Source: Paraperibacillus esterisolvens
GTDB taxonomy: Bacteria > Bacillota > Bacilli > Bacillales > DSM-1321
Direction: 5' to 3'
Assembly (NCBI RefSeq): GCF_046237625.1
Contig: NZ_CP143545.1
Location: forward strand, 186,001 to 250,000
DNA: 64,000 nucleotides
Shown here: positions 49,977-59,277 of the stretch, piece by piece
Layout of the letters: every line of letters begins with the position of its first letter
Numbering within the stretch: position 1 is the stretch's first letter
The notes under the pieces: model-generated
Told to the model about the DNA's origin: nothing
The model's database searches: none
The model's input: the letters and a program-made list of their open reading frames with translations, nothing else
Program-made: the position numbers and the translations under genes

Positions 49977-51356
49977 ATGATAAAAAAAACATTGGCGGAG
50001 ATTTATGAAACTGTCGGAGGCTTGAATGATATCAGCAGCTTTAAGGAGACCATGTTTGAAGGAGCTGCCATCGATACAAGGAAAATCACTCCGGGAAATC
50101 TGTTCGTGCCATTTAAAGGTGCACGCGTTGACGGCCATGAATTTGTTGAAAAGGTTCTGCAAGAAGGGGCCGGGGCTGCCCTCTGGCAGAAGGATGTTCC
50201 AAACCCGCCGGAAAACCTTCCTATAATCGTAGTGGAGGATACCCTGCTTGCCATCCAGGAGCTTGCCAAAAGCTATCGGAATGAACTGGGGGCAAAGGTG
50301 GTCGGCATTACCGGAAGCAACGGCAAGACCACAACCAAGGATATGACAGCTTCCATCCTTGGCACTGTCTATAAAGTACATAAGACATCCGGCAATTATA
50401 ATAATCATCTCGGCCTGCCGCTTACGATCCTTTCCATGCCGCAGGATACCGATGTGGTGGTCCTTGAAATGGGCATGAGCGCAAAAGGCGAAATTAAGTT
50501 CTTGTCACAATTGGGCAGACCGGACGTTGCCGTAATCACAAACATTGGGGAATCACATCTGCTGGATCTGGGATCAAGAGAAGGAATTGCCGAAGCAAAG
50601 CTTGAAATCATAGAGGGATTGAAGCCGGGCGGTACGCTGATTTATTTTGGCGATGAACCTCTTCTTTCAGAGCGCATAAAGCCGGGATCTCCATTTGAAA
50701 TACGTTCTTTCGGAAAGAGTGATACGAATGATCTGTATCCGCTGCATATAACAAGCGGAACTGCAGACACAAGCTTTGAAGTGAATGTGATGCCTGGAAA
50801 AACGCTCAGCATTCCAGTCCTCGGCACCCACAATGTATTGAACAGCCTGGCTGCCATCGCGGCTTCCCAGTGCCTTCAGGTGCCCCAGGATAAAATTATC
50901 GAAGGATTGAGGAATATTACACTGACTGCAATGAGGATGGAGATGTCTAAAGGCACTAGGGGCGAAACCGTCATCAATGATGCTTACAATGCCAGCCCTA
51001 CATCCATGAAGGCGGCCATTGAACTGGCAGCGGGAATAGCCGGTTTCAATAAGAAGTATGTTGTGCTTGGCGATATGCTGGAACTTGGGCCGGACGAACG
51101 GGATTTCCATTACAAGGTAGGCCAGATGATTGATCCCGCAGCCATCAGCAAGGTATATACATTCGGCGAGCTGGGAGTATGGATTGCCAAAGGTGCCTCC
51201 GAGCGTTTTGACAGCGGTGATGTCCACGTATTCCAGGATAAAATGGAGCTGGCCGAATCCCTGAAGGAAACCGTTTCCGAAAATGATCTTGTACTTGTCA
51301 AGGCTTCCCGGGGAATGGAACTAGAAAAGGTTGTAGAAGCGCTGCAGAATAATTAA
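49977..51356 (+). CDS. murF: UDP-N-acetylmuramoyl-tripeptide--D-alanyl-D-alanine ligase MurF
   Basis: A 459-residue Mur ligase adding D-Ala-D-Ala to the UDP-MurNAc-tripeptide. The N-terminal domain starts FEGAAIDTRKITPGNLFVPF, the ATP loop is GITGSNGKTTTKDM, the central block is GLPLTILSMPQDTD and the C-terminal domain has DAYNASPTSMKAAI and YVVLGDMLELG. The start at 49977 has AGGAGG upstream. It follows ddl in the same direction. Confidence 0.96.
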   Translation: MIKKTLAEIYETVGGLNDISSFKETMFEGAAIDTRKITPGNLFVPFKGARVDGHEFVEKVLQEGAGAALWQKDVPNPPENLPIIVVEDTLLAIQELAKSYRNELGAKVVGITGSNGKTTTKDMTASILGTVYKVHKTSGNYNNHLGLPLTILSMPQDTDVVVLEMGMSAKGEIKFLSQLGRPDVAVITNIGESHLLDLGSREGIAEAKLEIIEGLKPGGTLIYFGDEPLLSERIKPGSPFEIRSFGKSDTNDLYPLHITSGTADTSFEVNVMPGKTLSIPVLGTHNVLNSLAAIAASQCLQVPQDKIIEGLRNITLTAMRMEMSKGTRGETVINDAYNASPTSMKAAIELAAGIAGFNKKYVVLGDMLELGPDERDFHYKVGQMIDPAAISKVYTFGELGVWIAKGASERFDSGDVHVFQDKMELAESLKETVSENDLVLVKASRGMELEKVVEALQNN

Positions 51357-51428
51357 TAAAAAAATGTACATTAAAGGCTGGGCCTCCTAAAGGGCTGAAA
51401 ACTGTTATGAAAACTTTTTAAGCAATTT

Positions 51429-51459
51429 AATCCGGCGGCTGATGTCTCCGGATTTTTTT
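51429..51459 (+). terminator. Terminator after murF
   Basis: AATCCGG (51429-51435) pairs with CCGGATT (51448-51454), followed by a T-run. Confidence 0.75.
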
Positions 51460-51728
51460 GTTCCTTCCCCGATATCCAATTAGAGCCGGTGTGGAATTAA
51501 TGCCTGGACAGGCTGGTGTCTGTCAAAGTCCGCCAGTTCTTCACGTATAAATTAAATGCAGTCCGGCAATCTTAGGAATAAAGAAACAAGGCCGGCAGAG
51601 CCAGCTGCTTTTTGGGGTGAGGGGAGGAATAATATTTTATAAAGCCTGAAGTGAGCATCAGCAGGTGTGGGAGCGCTATCAAACGGGAAATCGTTTATTT
51701 CAAATACTTTCCTTAGTTGCAAAGGCTT

Positions 51729-51930
51729 TGTTATACTGTTAACATATTCTTTAAGGCGATAAAATCCGATGTATAAATGCCGGTGATATAAACAGCATTT
51801 ATAATTTTTGGTTTATGCCTTTTATTCTTTTGAAAGAGATTTTTCATTTCGGCTTTCTTTACAGAAAGCGGAGCACTTGATTAGAAATGGCCCAGCGAAG
51901 AGGTCTTATTCGCCGCTAGAAGCGGCTTTT
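51729..51930 (+). promoter_or_regulatory. Extended -10 promoter and leader hairpin upstream of cshA
   Basis: TGTTATACT (51729-51737) is an extended -10 element. At 51912-51926 GCCGCT-AGA-AGCGGC forms a compact hairpin followed by TTTT, which could terminate or stall transcription. The leader before cshA would be about 450 bases. Bases 51460-51720 and 51931-52190 show no ORF or known RNA family to me. Confidence 0.5.
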
Positions 51931-52192
51931 CATATGATTTGAACCTTTCATCACTTTTTAAGAATGCTTTTAGGCATATTTTCGCGGATGGCAGTTCCAT
52001 GCACCTGTCATATTGAACGTGGATTCATACAAAAGCCGCTCCTGCCTGAAGGAATGGCTGATTTCCATACTGGCGTCTGCCAGCGTATTCCTAATGCATT
52101 CCTATTTTGCTATTAGCCATTCTTTTAGGCGACTGAAAAAGCTTTTTCTTAAGATCCTAAAAAAATCTTAAAGTTTAAAGGAGTAGGGAAAA

Positions 52193-53671
52193 TTGACTTT
52201 GTTTAGTGAATTAGGACTTGATAAGTCCACATTAAGATCAATCGAAAAAATGGGGTTTGAAGAAGCAACCCCAATCCAGGCCCAAACGATTCCTCTTGCC
52301 ATCCAAGGGGAGGATATCATTGGCCAGGCACAGACAGGTACAGGTAAGACAGCAGCTTTTGGTATTCCGTTGATGGAGAAAATCGACATCAAAGAAGACC
52401 AGATCCAAAGCATCTGTATTGCTCCAACACGTGAGCTTGCCATCCAGGTTTCTGAAGAATTGTACAAACTTGGCTTCGGAAAACGCGTACGTGTTATGGC
52501 AGTATACGGCGGACAGGATATTGACCGCCAGATCCGTGCCCTTAAGAAAAAACCGCATATCATTGTAGGTACGCCAGGAAGACTCCTTGACCACATCAAC
52601 CGCAAGACGATCCGCTTAGGGAATGTCAGCACGGTAGTCCTTGATGAAGCGGATGAAATGCTGAACATGGGATTCATCGAAGATATCGAATCAATCCTGT
52701 CTACAGTTCCTGAAGAAAACAGACAGACTCTGTTATTCTCAGCTACAATGCCTGAACCGATCAGGAAGATTGCTGAAAAGTTCATGAGCGAACCGAAAGT
52801 GGTTAAAGTGAAAGCGAAGGAAATGACTGTTTCCAAAATCAAGCAGTCATTCATTGAAGTGAAGGAAAGCGAAAAGTTCGATACGCTTACCCGCCTGCTC
52901 GATATCCAGACTCCGGAGCTTGCGATCGTATTTGGACGTACAAAAAGACGTGTTGATGAACTGTCATCTGCACTTAATGTAAGAGGCTATATGGCAGAAG
53001 GGATCCACGGAGACCTGAGTCAGGCTAAGCGTCTGTCTGTTCTTAAGAAATTCAAAGAAGGAAACATCGATGTATTGGTAGCGACTGACGTAGCTGCCCG
53101 CGGACTTGATATTTCAGGCGTTACACATGTTTACAACTTTGACATTCCTCAGGACCCAGAAAGCTATGTTCACCGAATTGGACGAACAGGGCGTGCAGGC
53201 AAAACAGGTGAAGCTGTTTCATTTGTAACATACCGTGAAAGATCCCAGTTGTATGCAATCGAAAATACAACGAAAAAGCGTATGGACAAAATGCAGCCGC
53301 CAACCTTGAGCGAGGCTGTTGAAGGCCAGCAGAAAGCGGTTATGGAAAAGATTGTCTCTGCAGTTGAAGGAGAAGATTCCTCTCTATACCAGGCTACTGC
53401 CGAAGAACTTCTAAACAAGTACGAAGCAAAAGACATATTGGCTTCTGTTATTAAATTGATGACAAAAGAGCCAGATCAGACTCCAATCAAGCTTACAGAA
53501 GAAGCACCTGCTTTCTCTAAACGCGGAAGAGGCGGAGACCGCGGCGGAAGCCGAAGCGGAAGAGGCCAGACTTCTACAGGCGGAGGACGGCGTGAATATG
53601 GCCAAAAACGCGGCAGAAAACCTGCTGGCAGAGGCGGCCAAGGCGCCAGCAAAAGAGAAAAACAATATTAA
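52193..53671 (+). CDS. cshA: DEAD-box RNA helicase CshA
   Basis: A 492-residue ATP-dependent RNA helicase. All motifs are present: Q motif MGFEEATPIQAQ, Walker A AQTGTGKT, PTRELA, TPGR, DEAD (VLDEADEM), SAT, VATDVAARGLDI, and HRIGRTGRAGK. The C-terminus is basic and glycine-rich (RGRGGDRGGSRSGRG and similar), the RNA-binding tail. CshA (YdbR) works in ribosome assembly, cold adaptation and mRNA decay. The gene is placed between murF and ydbS as in B. subtilis. TTG start with AAAGGAGTAGGG upstream. Confidence 0.96.
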   Translation: MTLFSELGLDKSTLRSIEKMGFEEATPIQAQTIPLAIQGEDIIGQAQTGTGKTAAFGIPLMEKIDIKEDQIQSICIAPTRELAIQVSEELYKLGFGKRVRVMAVYGGQDIDRQIRALKKKPHIIVGTPGRLLDHINRKTIRLGNVSTVVLDEADEMLNMGFIEDIESILSTVPEENRQTLLFSATMPEPIRKIAEKFMSEPKVVKVKAKEMTVSKIKQSFIEVKESEKFDTLTRLLDIQTPELAIVFGRTKRRVDELSSALNVRGYMAEGIHGDLSQAKRLSVLKKFKEGNIDVLVATDVAARGLDISGVTHVYNFDIPQDPESYVHRIGRTGRAGKTGEAVSFVTYRERSQLYAIENTTKKRMDKMQPPTLSEAVEGQQKAVMEKIVSAVEGEDSSLYQATAEELLNKYEAKDILASVIKLMTKEPDQTPIKLTEEAPAFSKRGRGGDRGGSRSGRGQTSTGGGRREYGQKRGRKPAGRGGQGASKREKQY

Positions 53672-53677
53672 TAGATC

Positions 53678-53705
53678 AAAGGATCCCTCTTGGGGTCCTT
53701 TTTTT
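53678..53705 (+). terminator. Terminator after cshA
   Basis: AAAGGATCCC (53678-53687), TCTT, GGGGTCCTTT, followed by a T-run. Confidence 0.88.
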
Positions 53706-53846
53706 ACGTTTTTCAGTCCTCAGCCGGATCAGAGATCGTGTATGTCCCGGGTTTCCTGATGAAAAGAGAATTTTAGCCTCAGTCGGGTTTCATAGATATT
53801 GAAGCAGTATGGAATACTTATAAAAAAGGACCGGGGAGGAATCAAA

Positions 53847-54818
53847 ATGACGATCGTGCGCCTGGGGTATGTGGCGATGAGTGTGGAACTGCAGAATGCA
53901 TCTCCGTCTAAGACGATGACTTTTGCACAGTTCTCGAAGCTTAAGGACAGGGAGGCTGCCATCCGCAAGCTGGAGAGGATAGCTGTAGAAAATATACATA
54001 ACTGCCTGAGGCTGCTCAGGCATAATCTGGCGAATGATATCCACTTTTTCCGCCTGACTTCAAGGATTATCCCTCTCGCCAATCATGAGGAGCTCCCCGG
54101 GTGGAATTATCTGAAACCCTTAAAGGGAGCTCTTGCTGAAGTTGCCGGGTTTTTGGTTGAGCATCCTGAGATGAGGGTCGACTTTCATCCGGATCATTTT
54201 GTCATTCTTAATGGGATCGACAAAGAAATACTGAATATGTCAATTAGAACCTTGCGGATGCATGAGGGTCTGCTTAAGGGAATGGGAATTGAACCGGAAC
54301 ACCGGTGTGTGCTGCATGTCGGCGGTGGCTATAACGATATCGAAAAGGCACTCGAGCAATTTATCCATAATTGGGGACTGATCTCAGCGGGGCTGCAAAA
54401 GATGATTATGCTTGAGAACGATGACACGACCTTTACCCTGGATGATACCTTGTATCTTTGTGAAAAGCTCGGCATCCCGCTGGTATTTGATTATCACCAT
54501 CATCTGGCACATAACAGGGGAGCGGAAGACTGGGAGGGGAGCTGGGAGCGGATTCTTGGCACATGGGCTCACTCGAAGCTTCCGGTCAAGATGCACATCT
54601 CGAGCCCCCGGTCTGAAAAAGAGTTCAGGGCTCATGCGGAGTTTGTAGACAGCGGGATGTTCCTGCGCTTTTTAGACTCCATCAAAGGAACAGTCCCCCA
54701 GATTGATTGTATGATTGAAGCAAAGAAAAAGGATGAGGCGCTGTTTCGTTTGATGGAAGACTTAAAGAGTTCCTCACAAGTGGAAATCATAAATTCAGCA
54801 AGCTTCTTTCTTAAATGA
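53847..54818 (+). CDS. uvsE: UV damage endonuclease UvsE
   Basis: A 323-residue TIM-barrel nuclease of the UVDE family: RLGYVAMSVELQNASPSKTM at the start, then FFRLTSRIIPLANHE, FHPDHFVIL, HVGGGYNDIEKAL, LENDDTTFTL and FDYHHHLAHN, which supply metal-binding His, Glu and Asp. It nicks DNA 5' of UV photoproducts and other lesions, useful for spores. It sits between cshA and ydbS, where B. subtilis has no such gene, so it is an insertion or retained copy. GGGGAGGA precedes the ATG. Confidence 0.93.
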   Translation: MTIVRLGYVAMSVELQNASPSKTMTFAQFSKLKDREAAIRKLERIAVENIHNCLRLLRHNLANDIHFFRLTSRIIPLANHEELPGWNYLKPLKGALAEVAGFLVEHPEMRVDFHPDHFVILNGIDKEILNMSIRTLRMHEGLLKGMGIEPEHRCVLHVGGGYNDIEKALEQFIHNWGLISAGLQKMIMLENDDTTFTLDDTLYLCEKLGIPLVFDYHHHLAHNRGAEDWEGSWERILGTWAHSKLPVKMHISSPRSEKEFRAHAEFVDSGMFLRFLDSIKGTVPQIDCMIEAKKKDEALFRLMEDLKSSSQVEIINSASFFLK

Positions 54819-54933
54819 TGGTTAAAAACACAGGGGGATCATGATTCAGATAGCGGCCTTTCGTCTGCCGAACCTTAAAGTACCGGGATATAGTATACTT
54901 TGGTAAGAACATAAAGGAAGCTGGGGAGATTTT

Positions 54934-55407
54934 GTGGGACCGGAAAATCGAATTTCCAATAAAGCAAGGATAGTATGGATGATCAGCAGCCTGCTTCTTT
55001 CCCTGATAGGTTGGGCCGTGGCAGGTGGGGCGTTTATTCTGTTTGTGTACCGGGACATTTCCATGTGGATTCCTTATGCCCTTTCGCTCGCTGCTCTTCT
55101 GGGTACGGTATTTGGCGTATGGGTTCTTCCCGCTCTTAGAATCCGGCACTGGAGATATGAGGTGCGGGAGAAGGAAATTGAAATTCAAAAAGGAATTTTT
55201 GTGATCAGAAGGACGCTCATTCCGATGGCCAGGGTTCAGCATGTGGATACGAAACAGGGGCCGCTCCTTGCGCGTTATGGGCTGTCTTCCGTCGAGGTGT
55301 CGACTGCTGCCTCCTCACATGAAATTCCAGCGCTTGCCGTGGGTGAAGCGGAACAGTTAAGGAAATACATATCTGCAATGGCAAGTGTGGAGGAGGGAGA
55401 TGTCTAA
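54934..55407 (+). CDS. ydbS: Membrane PH-domain (YdbS-like) protein
   Basis: A 157-residue protein with two membrane segments (about 12-35 and 44-66) and one bacterial PH/bPH2 domain (RHWRYEVREKEIEIQKGIFV, then RRTLIPMARVQHVDTKQGPLL). GTG start with GGGGAG upstream. It overlaps ydbT by 8 bases. Function not established; the pair is near universal in Bacillaceae, and B. subtilis ydbST mutants are linked to envelope antibiotic sensitivity. Confidence 0.9.
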   Translation: MGPENRISNKARIVWMISSLLLSLIGWAVAGGAFILFVYRDISMWIPYALSLAALLGTVFGVWVLPALRIRHWRYEVREKEIEIQKGIFVIRRTLIPMARVQHVDTKQGPLLARYGLSSVEVSTAASSHEIPALAVGEAEQLRKYISAMASVEEGDV

Positions 55408-56809
55408 GTTTGAGCGGCTGCATCCGGCCGGGATACTTGTGAGTACTTTAAGAACACTCAAGGGAATGCTGCTGCCTTTCCTTCTGCTGATTGTAAGCGG
55501 CAGAGGAGAAGGCGCCGGGTATCAGCTGCTGTTTTCTATTCTGCCGGTCGTTATAAGCATTGCAGTCGGTATTTTTCGCTGGAGAAGTTTTTCATATGGA
55601 ATCACCGATGGGGAGCTGCGTATCTATCAGGGAGTACTCTTGAAAAAAAGCCGTTATATCCGCCTCGATAAAATTCAGTCGCTGGACATTACCCAGGGAG
55701 TGATTCAGCGGCTGTTCAAGGTGGTCAGCATCAAGATAGAGACTGCCGGTGGAACAAAGGGGGGCGAACCGGAAGCAGTCCTTGAAGCCATTACGAGCAG
55801 AAAGGCCGAAGTGCTGGGACTGATCATCTCGGGAGGGAGACAGGCTGCCCTGCCGCCCCCAGAAGGAAAGCCGGAAAACAGGACTTATAGCCCGGCCCAT
55901 CTCGATCTCTGGATCTTTGCAGCTACATCCGGCAGAGTTGGAGTTATATTTTCCGGTGCTGCTGCGGTTTTGCTGCAATTTCAGGAGGTAATCCCGTACA
56001 AGAGGGTGCTCCTCGGGATTGAGGATTATGCCGCTTCGGGCTCAGCGGCGATCGCCCTGCTGCTCCTGGCTGCGTTCCTTTTGGCATATGGTGCCGCTAT
56101 TATCAATATCCTGCTTAAGCTCGCCAATTTTTCCGTGGAAAGAACGAGTTCTGACCTTATCGTTTCAAGCGGCCTGATTGAGACGCGGCAGGTAACAATA
56201 CCATTTAAAAAAATCCAGGCTATCCTCATCAGTGAAAATCCATTCCGGCAGCCATTAGGGTATGTTAGTGTATCCCTTTATTATGCAGGAGGGACAAAAG
56301 GGAGGGGGAATTCCAAAACGATTCTGCTGCCGCTGATTAAAAAGGAGAAGCTTGAAGTTATATTCGGCTCCCTGCTTCCGGAATATCCCCTCCCCGGAAG
56401 CCTGCACGGTGCCGCGGACCGTTCCAAATTTAGATTTATAGGCAGGCCGGTCTTGATCTGCCTGCCTGCGGCAGCAGCTCTAAGTTTTCTGTTCCCGGGA
56501 TGGGGGTATGCGTCATTTCTCCTTGTCGCAGCGGCAGTGCTGTTTGGCGGCATCTGTTTCCGGGATGCAGGCTGGTATATGGCTGATAAACTATTAATGC
56601 TCAGGAACAGGGGGATCTCAAGGAAAACTTATCTGATTTATAAAGGGAAGATCCAATCCCTCCAGGTGTCAGCGTCCCCGCTGCAGCGTGCCGGCGGCCT
56701 CCTTACGATAACGGCAGTCATTATTTCAGGAACTGGTGCAGCATCAGGGAAAGTCCGGGATTTAGAGAAGAAAGATGCTCAGTCTATCATGAACTGGTTT
56801 ACTTATTAA
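55400..56809 (+). CDS. ydbT: Membrane PH-domain (YdbT-like) protein
   Basis: A 469-residue protein with several membrane segments and three bPH2 repeats (YGITDGELRIYQGVL with RYIRLDKIQSLDIT; SSDLIVSSGLIETRQVTIPFKKIQAI; and MLRNRGISRKTYLIYKGKIQSL). It partners YdbS. The start at 55400 overlaps the ydbS end and has GGAGGG just upstream; a GTG at 55385 is an alternative. Its last 11 bases overlap the end of the opposing rhomboid gene. Confidence 0.9.
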   Translation: MSKFERLHPAGILVSTLRTLKGMLLPFLLLIVSGRGEGAGYQLLFSILPVVISIAVGIFRWRSFSYGITDGELRIYQGVLLKKSRYIRLDKIQSLDITQGVIQRLFKVVSIKIETAGGTKGGEPEAVLEAITSRKAEVLGLIISGGRQAALPPPEGKPENRTYSPAHLDLWIFAATSGRVGVIFSGAAAVLLQFQEVIPYKRVLLGIEDYAASGSAAIALLLLAAFLLAYGAAIINILLKLANFSVERTSSDLIVSSGLIETRQVTIPFKKIQAILISENPFRQPLGYVSVSLYYAGGTKGRGNSKTILLPLIKKEKLEVIFGSLLPEYPLPGSLHGAADRSKFRFIGRPVLICLPAAAALSFLFPGWGYASFLLVAAAVLFGGICFRDAGWYMADKLLMLRNRGISRKTYLIYKGKIQSLQVSASPLQRAGGLLTITAVIISGTGAASGKVRDLEKKDAQSIMNWFTY

Positions 56810-57401
56810 TGGTTTTCCTATTCAGGAGTAGAAGGGAAGATACCCCGAATCCTGACAGCAAGCCTCCGATATGGCCCGATATATTAACCTGCGGCTGCAG
56901 GAAAGTCATTGTCATGCCAATTACGGACAGCGTAAGCAGCATACGGGAGTTTTGTAAAGACAGCCAGTCTTTTTTAAAACATATGACGGCCAGATAGAAG
57001 CCGAGGAGGCCGAATACAGCTCCGCTTGCCCCGGTATGGGTAAATGTGGGCGGTTCAATGAGGCATGTCGCTGCGTTGCCTCCTGCCCCGGACACCAGGT
57101 AAAGGACTATAAAGCGCCACGAGCCGAGGGCCCGTTCAATGAATGGTGCCAGGATAATAAGGGAAATGCTGTTGAATACAAGGTGGCTGAATGTGCCGTG
57201 CAGGAAGACGGGGCTGAGCAGCCGCCAATAGTCTCCTTCTACTATATAAAGATTGACTCCATACATGCTTTTGAAAATAACTGAACCCGGAAAGATGGGA
57301 AGGCTGATCAGTAGGTAGACGGAAACATTGATTATGACCATCAAGGCAGCTGCGGGATAGATCCTATAAAATTGAGCGGGGTCCTCATTCCGGACAAACA
57401 A
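56799..57401 (-). CDS. ydcA: Rhomboid-family intramembrane serine protease YdcA
   Basis: A 200-residue protein with about six membrane segments. The catalytic Ser is in TGASGAVFG and the catalytic His in SGHIGGLLSG; the HGTFSHLVFNSISL segment is typical. It cleaves transmembrane segments of unknown partners. It converges on ydbT with an 11-base overlap, the same layout as in B. subtilis. Confidence 0.93.
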   Translation of the reverse strand: MFVRNEDPAQFYRIYPAAALMVIINVSVYLLISLPIFPGSVIFKSMYGVNLYIVEGDYWRLLSPVFLHGTFSHLVFNSISLIILAPFIERALGSWRFIVLYLVSGAGGNAATCLIEPPTFTHTGASGAVFGLLGFYLAVICFKKDWLSLQNSRMLLTLSVIGMTMTFLQPQVNISGHIGGLLSGFGVSSLLLLNRKTINK

Positions 57402-57500
57402 ATAAAAACATCCTTTCCGCTAAAATGGCCTGCTCTAAATTGTACACGCCCAAGGCGCCGGTTATGACTGGCTATATGAATAAGAAGGGAGGTCTTTCTG

Positions 57501-57854
57501 TTGATAAAGGGAATAGGAATGGATCTTGTGGAAATGCACAGAATGGAGGAGCTGCTGAAAAGACAGCCCAGGCTTCCTGAGCGGATATTAACGCCAAACG
57601 AAAGAAAACAGTTCTCTAAGCTTAGAGAAAAGCGGAAAATAGAATATTTGGCCGGCAGATTTGCTGCCAAGGAGGCTTTTGCGAAGGCATCAGGAACGGG
57701 TATTGGATCCAGCCTGTCTTTTTTGGATATTGAGATTGCAAAAGCGGCAAGCGGCAAGCCGGTATTTACAAGTCCTGTATCAAGGGGCGTCCATCTCAGC
57801 ATTACCCACACTGCAGAGTACGCAGCCGCGCAGGTAGTCATTGAAGAAGTGTGA
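57501..57854 (+). CDS. acpS: Holo-[acyl-carrier-protein] synthase
   Basis: A 117-residue phosphopantetheinyl transferase: IGMDLVEMHRM, FAAKEAFAKASGTGIG (metal and CoA site) and LSITHTAEYAAAQV. It converts apo-ACP to holo-ACP for fatty acid synthesis. TTG start with GGGAGGT upstream. The 248 bases to ydcC hold no feature I recognise. Confidence 0.95.
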   Translation: MIKGIGMDLVEMHRMEELLKRQPRLPERILTPNERKQFSKLREKRKIEYLAGRFAAKEAFAKASGTGIGSSLSFLDIEIAKAASGKPVFTSPVSRGVHLSITHTAEYAAAQVVIEEV

Positions 57855-58102
57855 ACAGCCTGTCATTTTCTTTGGACATATTGGCCAGTCCCTCCTCATA
57901 TACATGGTAGTGCTATAGGAGAGACAAGGCCTGGTTAAAGTGTGTTGCTGGAAAGGTTGTTCATAATAACTTCTAAGACAGCCTGGGGATTGTCCGGAAC
58001 TTTTTTCGGGCAGCCCCGGGAGCATGTGGATTGGAGCAATCCCTCAATGTCTTTTGATCCGCCTTTTCCTCTCCCTTTTAAATAAAAAAAGGGGTTGAAG
58101 AG

Positions 58103-59110
58103 ATGAGAAAGTGGTTGGTGGTTGTTGCTGGATTCTTGCTGATGGCCGCCCTGTCCGCCTGTGGAGCGAAATCGCAGGAAGATGTGGTGAGCGCCTTGGA
58201 TGAAAAGGTAACTTCGATGAAGGGATACAAAGCGAACGCCAAAATGACTCTTCAGATGGGTGAAGATCCCCAGGTTTATAATGTGGAAGTCTGGCATAAG
58301 AATCCGGATTTTTACAGAGTCAACCTGAAGAATCCGAAGAAGGATCAGAGCCAGATGATATTGCGGAACAAGGAAGGCGTATTCGTCCTGACTCCAGCCC
58401 TCAATAAAAGCTTTAAGTTTCAAAGTGAATGGCCTAAGAACAGCAGTCAGGCATATCTTTTCGAGTCGCTTGTGAAGGATGTTATGGAAGATAAGGATGC
58501 CGTGTTTAAAAAGACGAAAAAGCACTATGTATTTGAAACAAAGACGCGCTATCAGAATAATAAAATGCTTCCTTTTCAGGTGATTACCTTCAGCCGGAAG
58601 GATCTGTCACCGGTGAGCGTCAAAGTGCAGGATCCGGATAAAAATACACTGGTATCAGTTGAATTCACCAAGGTGAAGTTCAATTCTTCCTTCGACAAGG
58701 GATCCTTCGATATGAAACGCAACATGACAAGCGCACAGCTCGCACCTGTGATGGGCGAACCGAAGGACACAGCCTTCACTGTCAAGAGGCCGACGGCAAA
58801 GATTGACGGTGTGGAGCTGATTGATGAAGAAGAGCTTACTGCCGCTAATGGCAAACGGTTTGTGCTGACATATGGAGGGGAACAAAGCTATACGTTGATA
58901 CAGGAAAAAGCCGAAGCTGCAACAACAACTCTCGCTTCTACCAAAATGAACGGTGAACCGGTAGATCTTGGGTTTGCCATCGGAGCCATATCCGGGCATA
59001 CTCTCTCCTGGACTTATGACGGAGTGGATTATATGCTTGCCTCCAAGGATTTATCAAAGGATGAAATGCTGATGGTGGCGCGATCGGTTGAGGCTGCCCC
59101 GGTAAAATAA
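58103..59110 (+). CDS. ydcC: YdcC-type lipoprotein (LolA-like fold)
   Basis: A 335-residue lipoprotein. The signal ends in lipobox LSAC with lipidated Cys20. The body has the LolA/sporulation-YdcC pattern (KVTSMKGYKANAKMTLQM, EVWHKNPDFYRVNL, MILRNKEGVFVLTPALNKSFKFQSEWP). YdcC relatives are linked to sporulation. It lies between acpS and alr as in B. subtilis. A terminator follows. Confidence 0.9.
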   Translation: MRKWLVVVAGFLLMAALSACGAKSQEDVVSALDEKVTSMKGYKANAKMTLQMGEDPQVYNVEVWHKNPDFYRVNLKNPKKDQSQMILRNKEGVFVLTPALNKSFKFQSEWPKNSSQAYLFESLVKDVMEDKDAVFKKTKKHYVFETKTRYQNNKMLPFQVITFSRKDLSPVSVKVQDPDKNTLVSVEFTKVKFNSSFDKGSFDMKRNMTSAQLAPVMGEPKDTAFTVKRPTAKIDGVELIDEEELTAANGKRFVLTYGGEQSYTLIQEKAEAATTTLASTKMNGEPVDLGFAIGAISGHTLSWTYDGVDYMLASKDLSKDEMLMVARSVEAAPVK

Positions 59111-59122
59111 AGGAATTACAGT

Positions 59123-59149
59123 CCCTGCTGCTGCCGGCAGGGTTTTTTT
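59123..59149 (+). terminator. Terminator after ydcC
   Basis: CCCTGC (59123-59128) pairs with GCAGGG (59137-59142), followed by seven T. Confidence 0.8.
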
Positions 59150-59277
59150 AGCATAAAATCCCCGCCGGATGCCCCTGACTCTTGTGGGTGCGGGAGACCT
59201 GCAGGTTTGACCTGGAACTCATAAACCGCAATAATAAGAGGATAAAAAATCAAACCATGATAAAGGGCGGGTCATCA

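Noticed and set aside
57935..58525. A 196-codon minus-strand frame over the start of ydcC
   Set aside because: Antisense to a lipoprotein gene in conserved synteny; no ribosome site or known domain.
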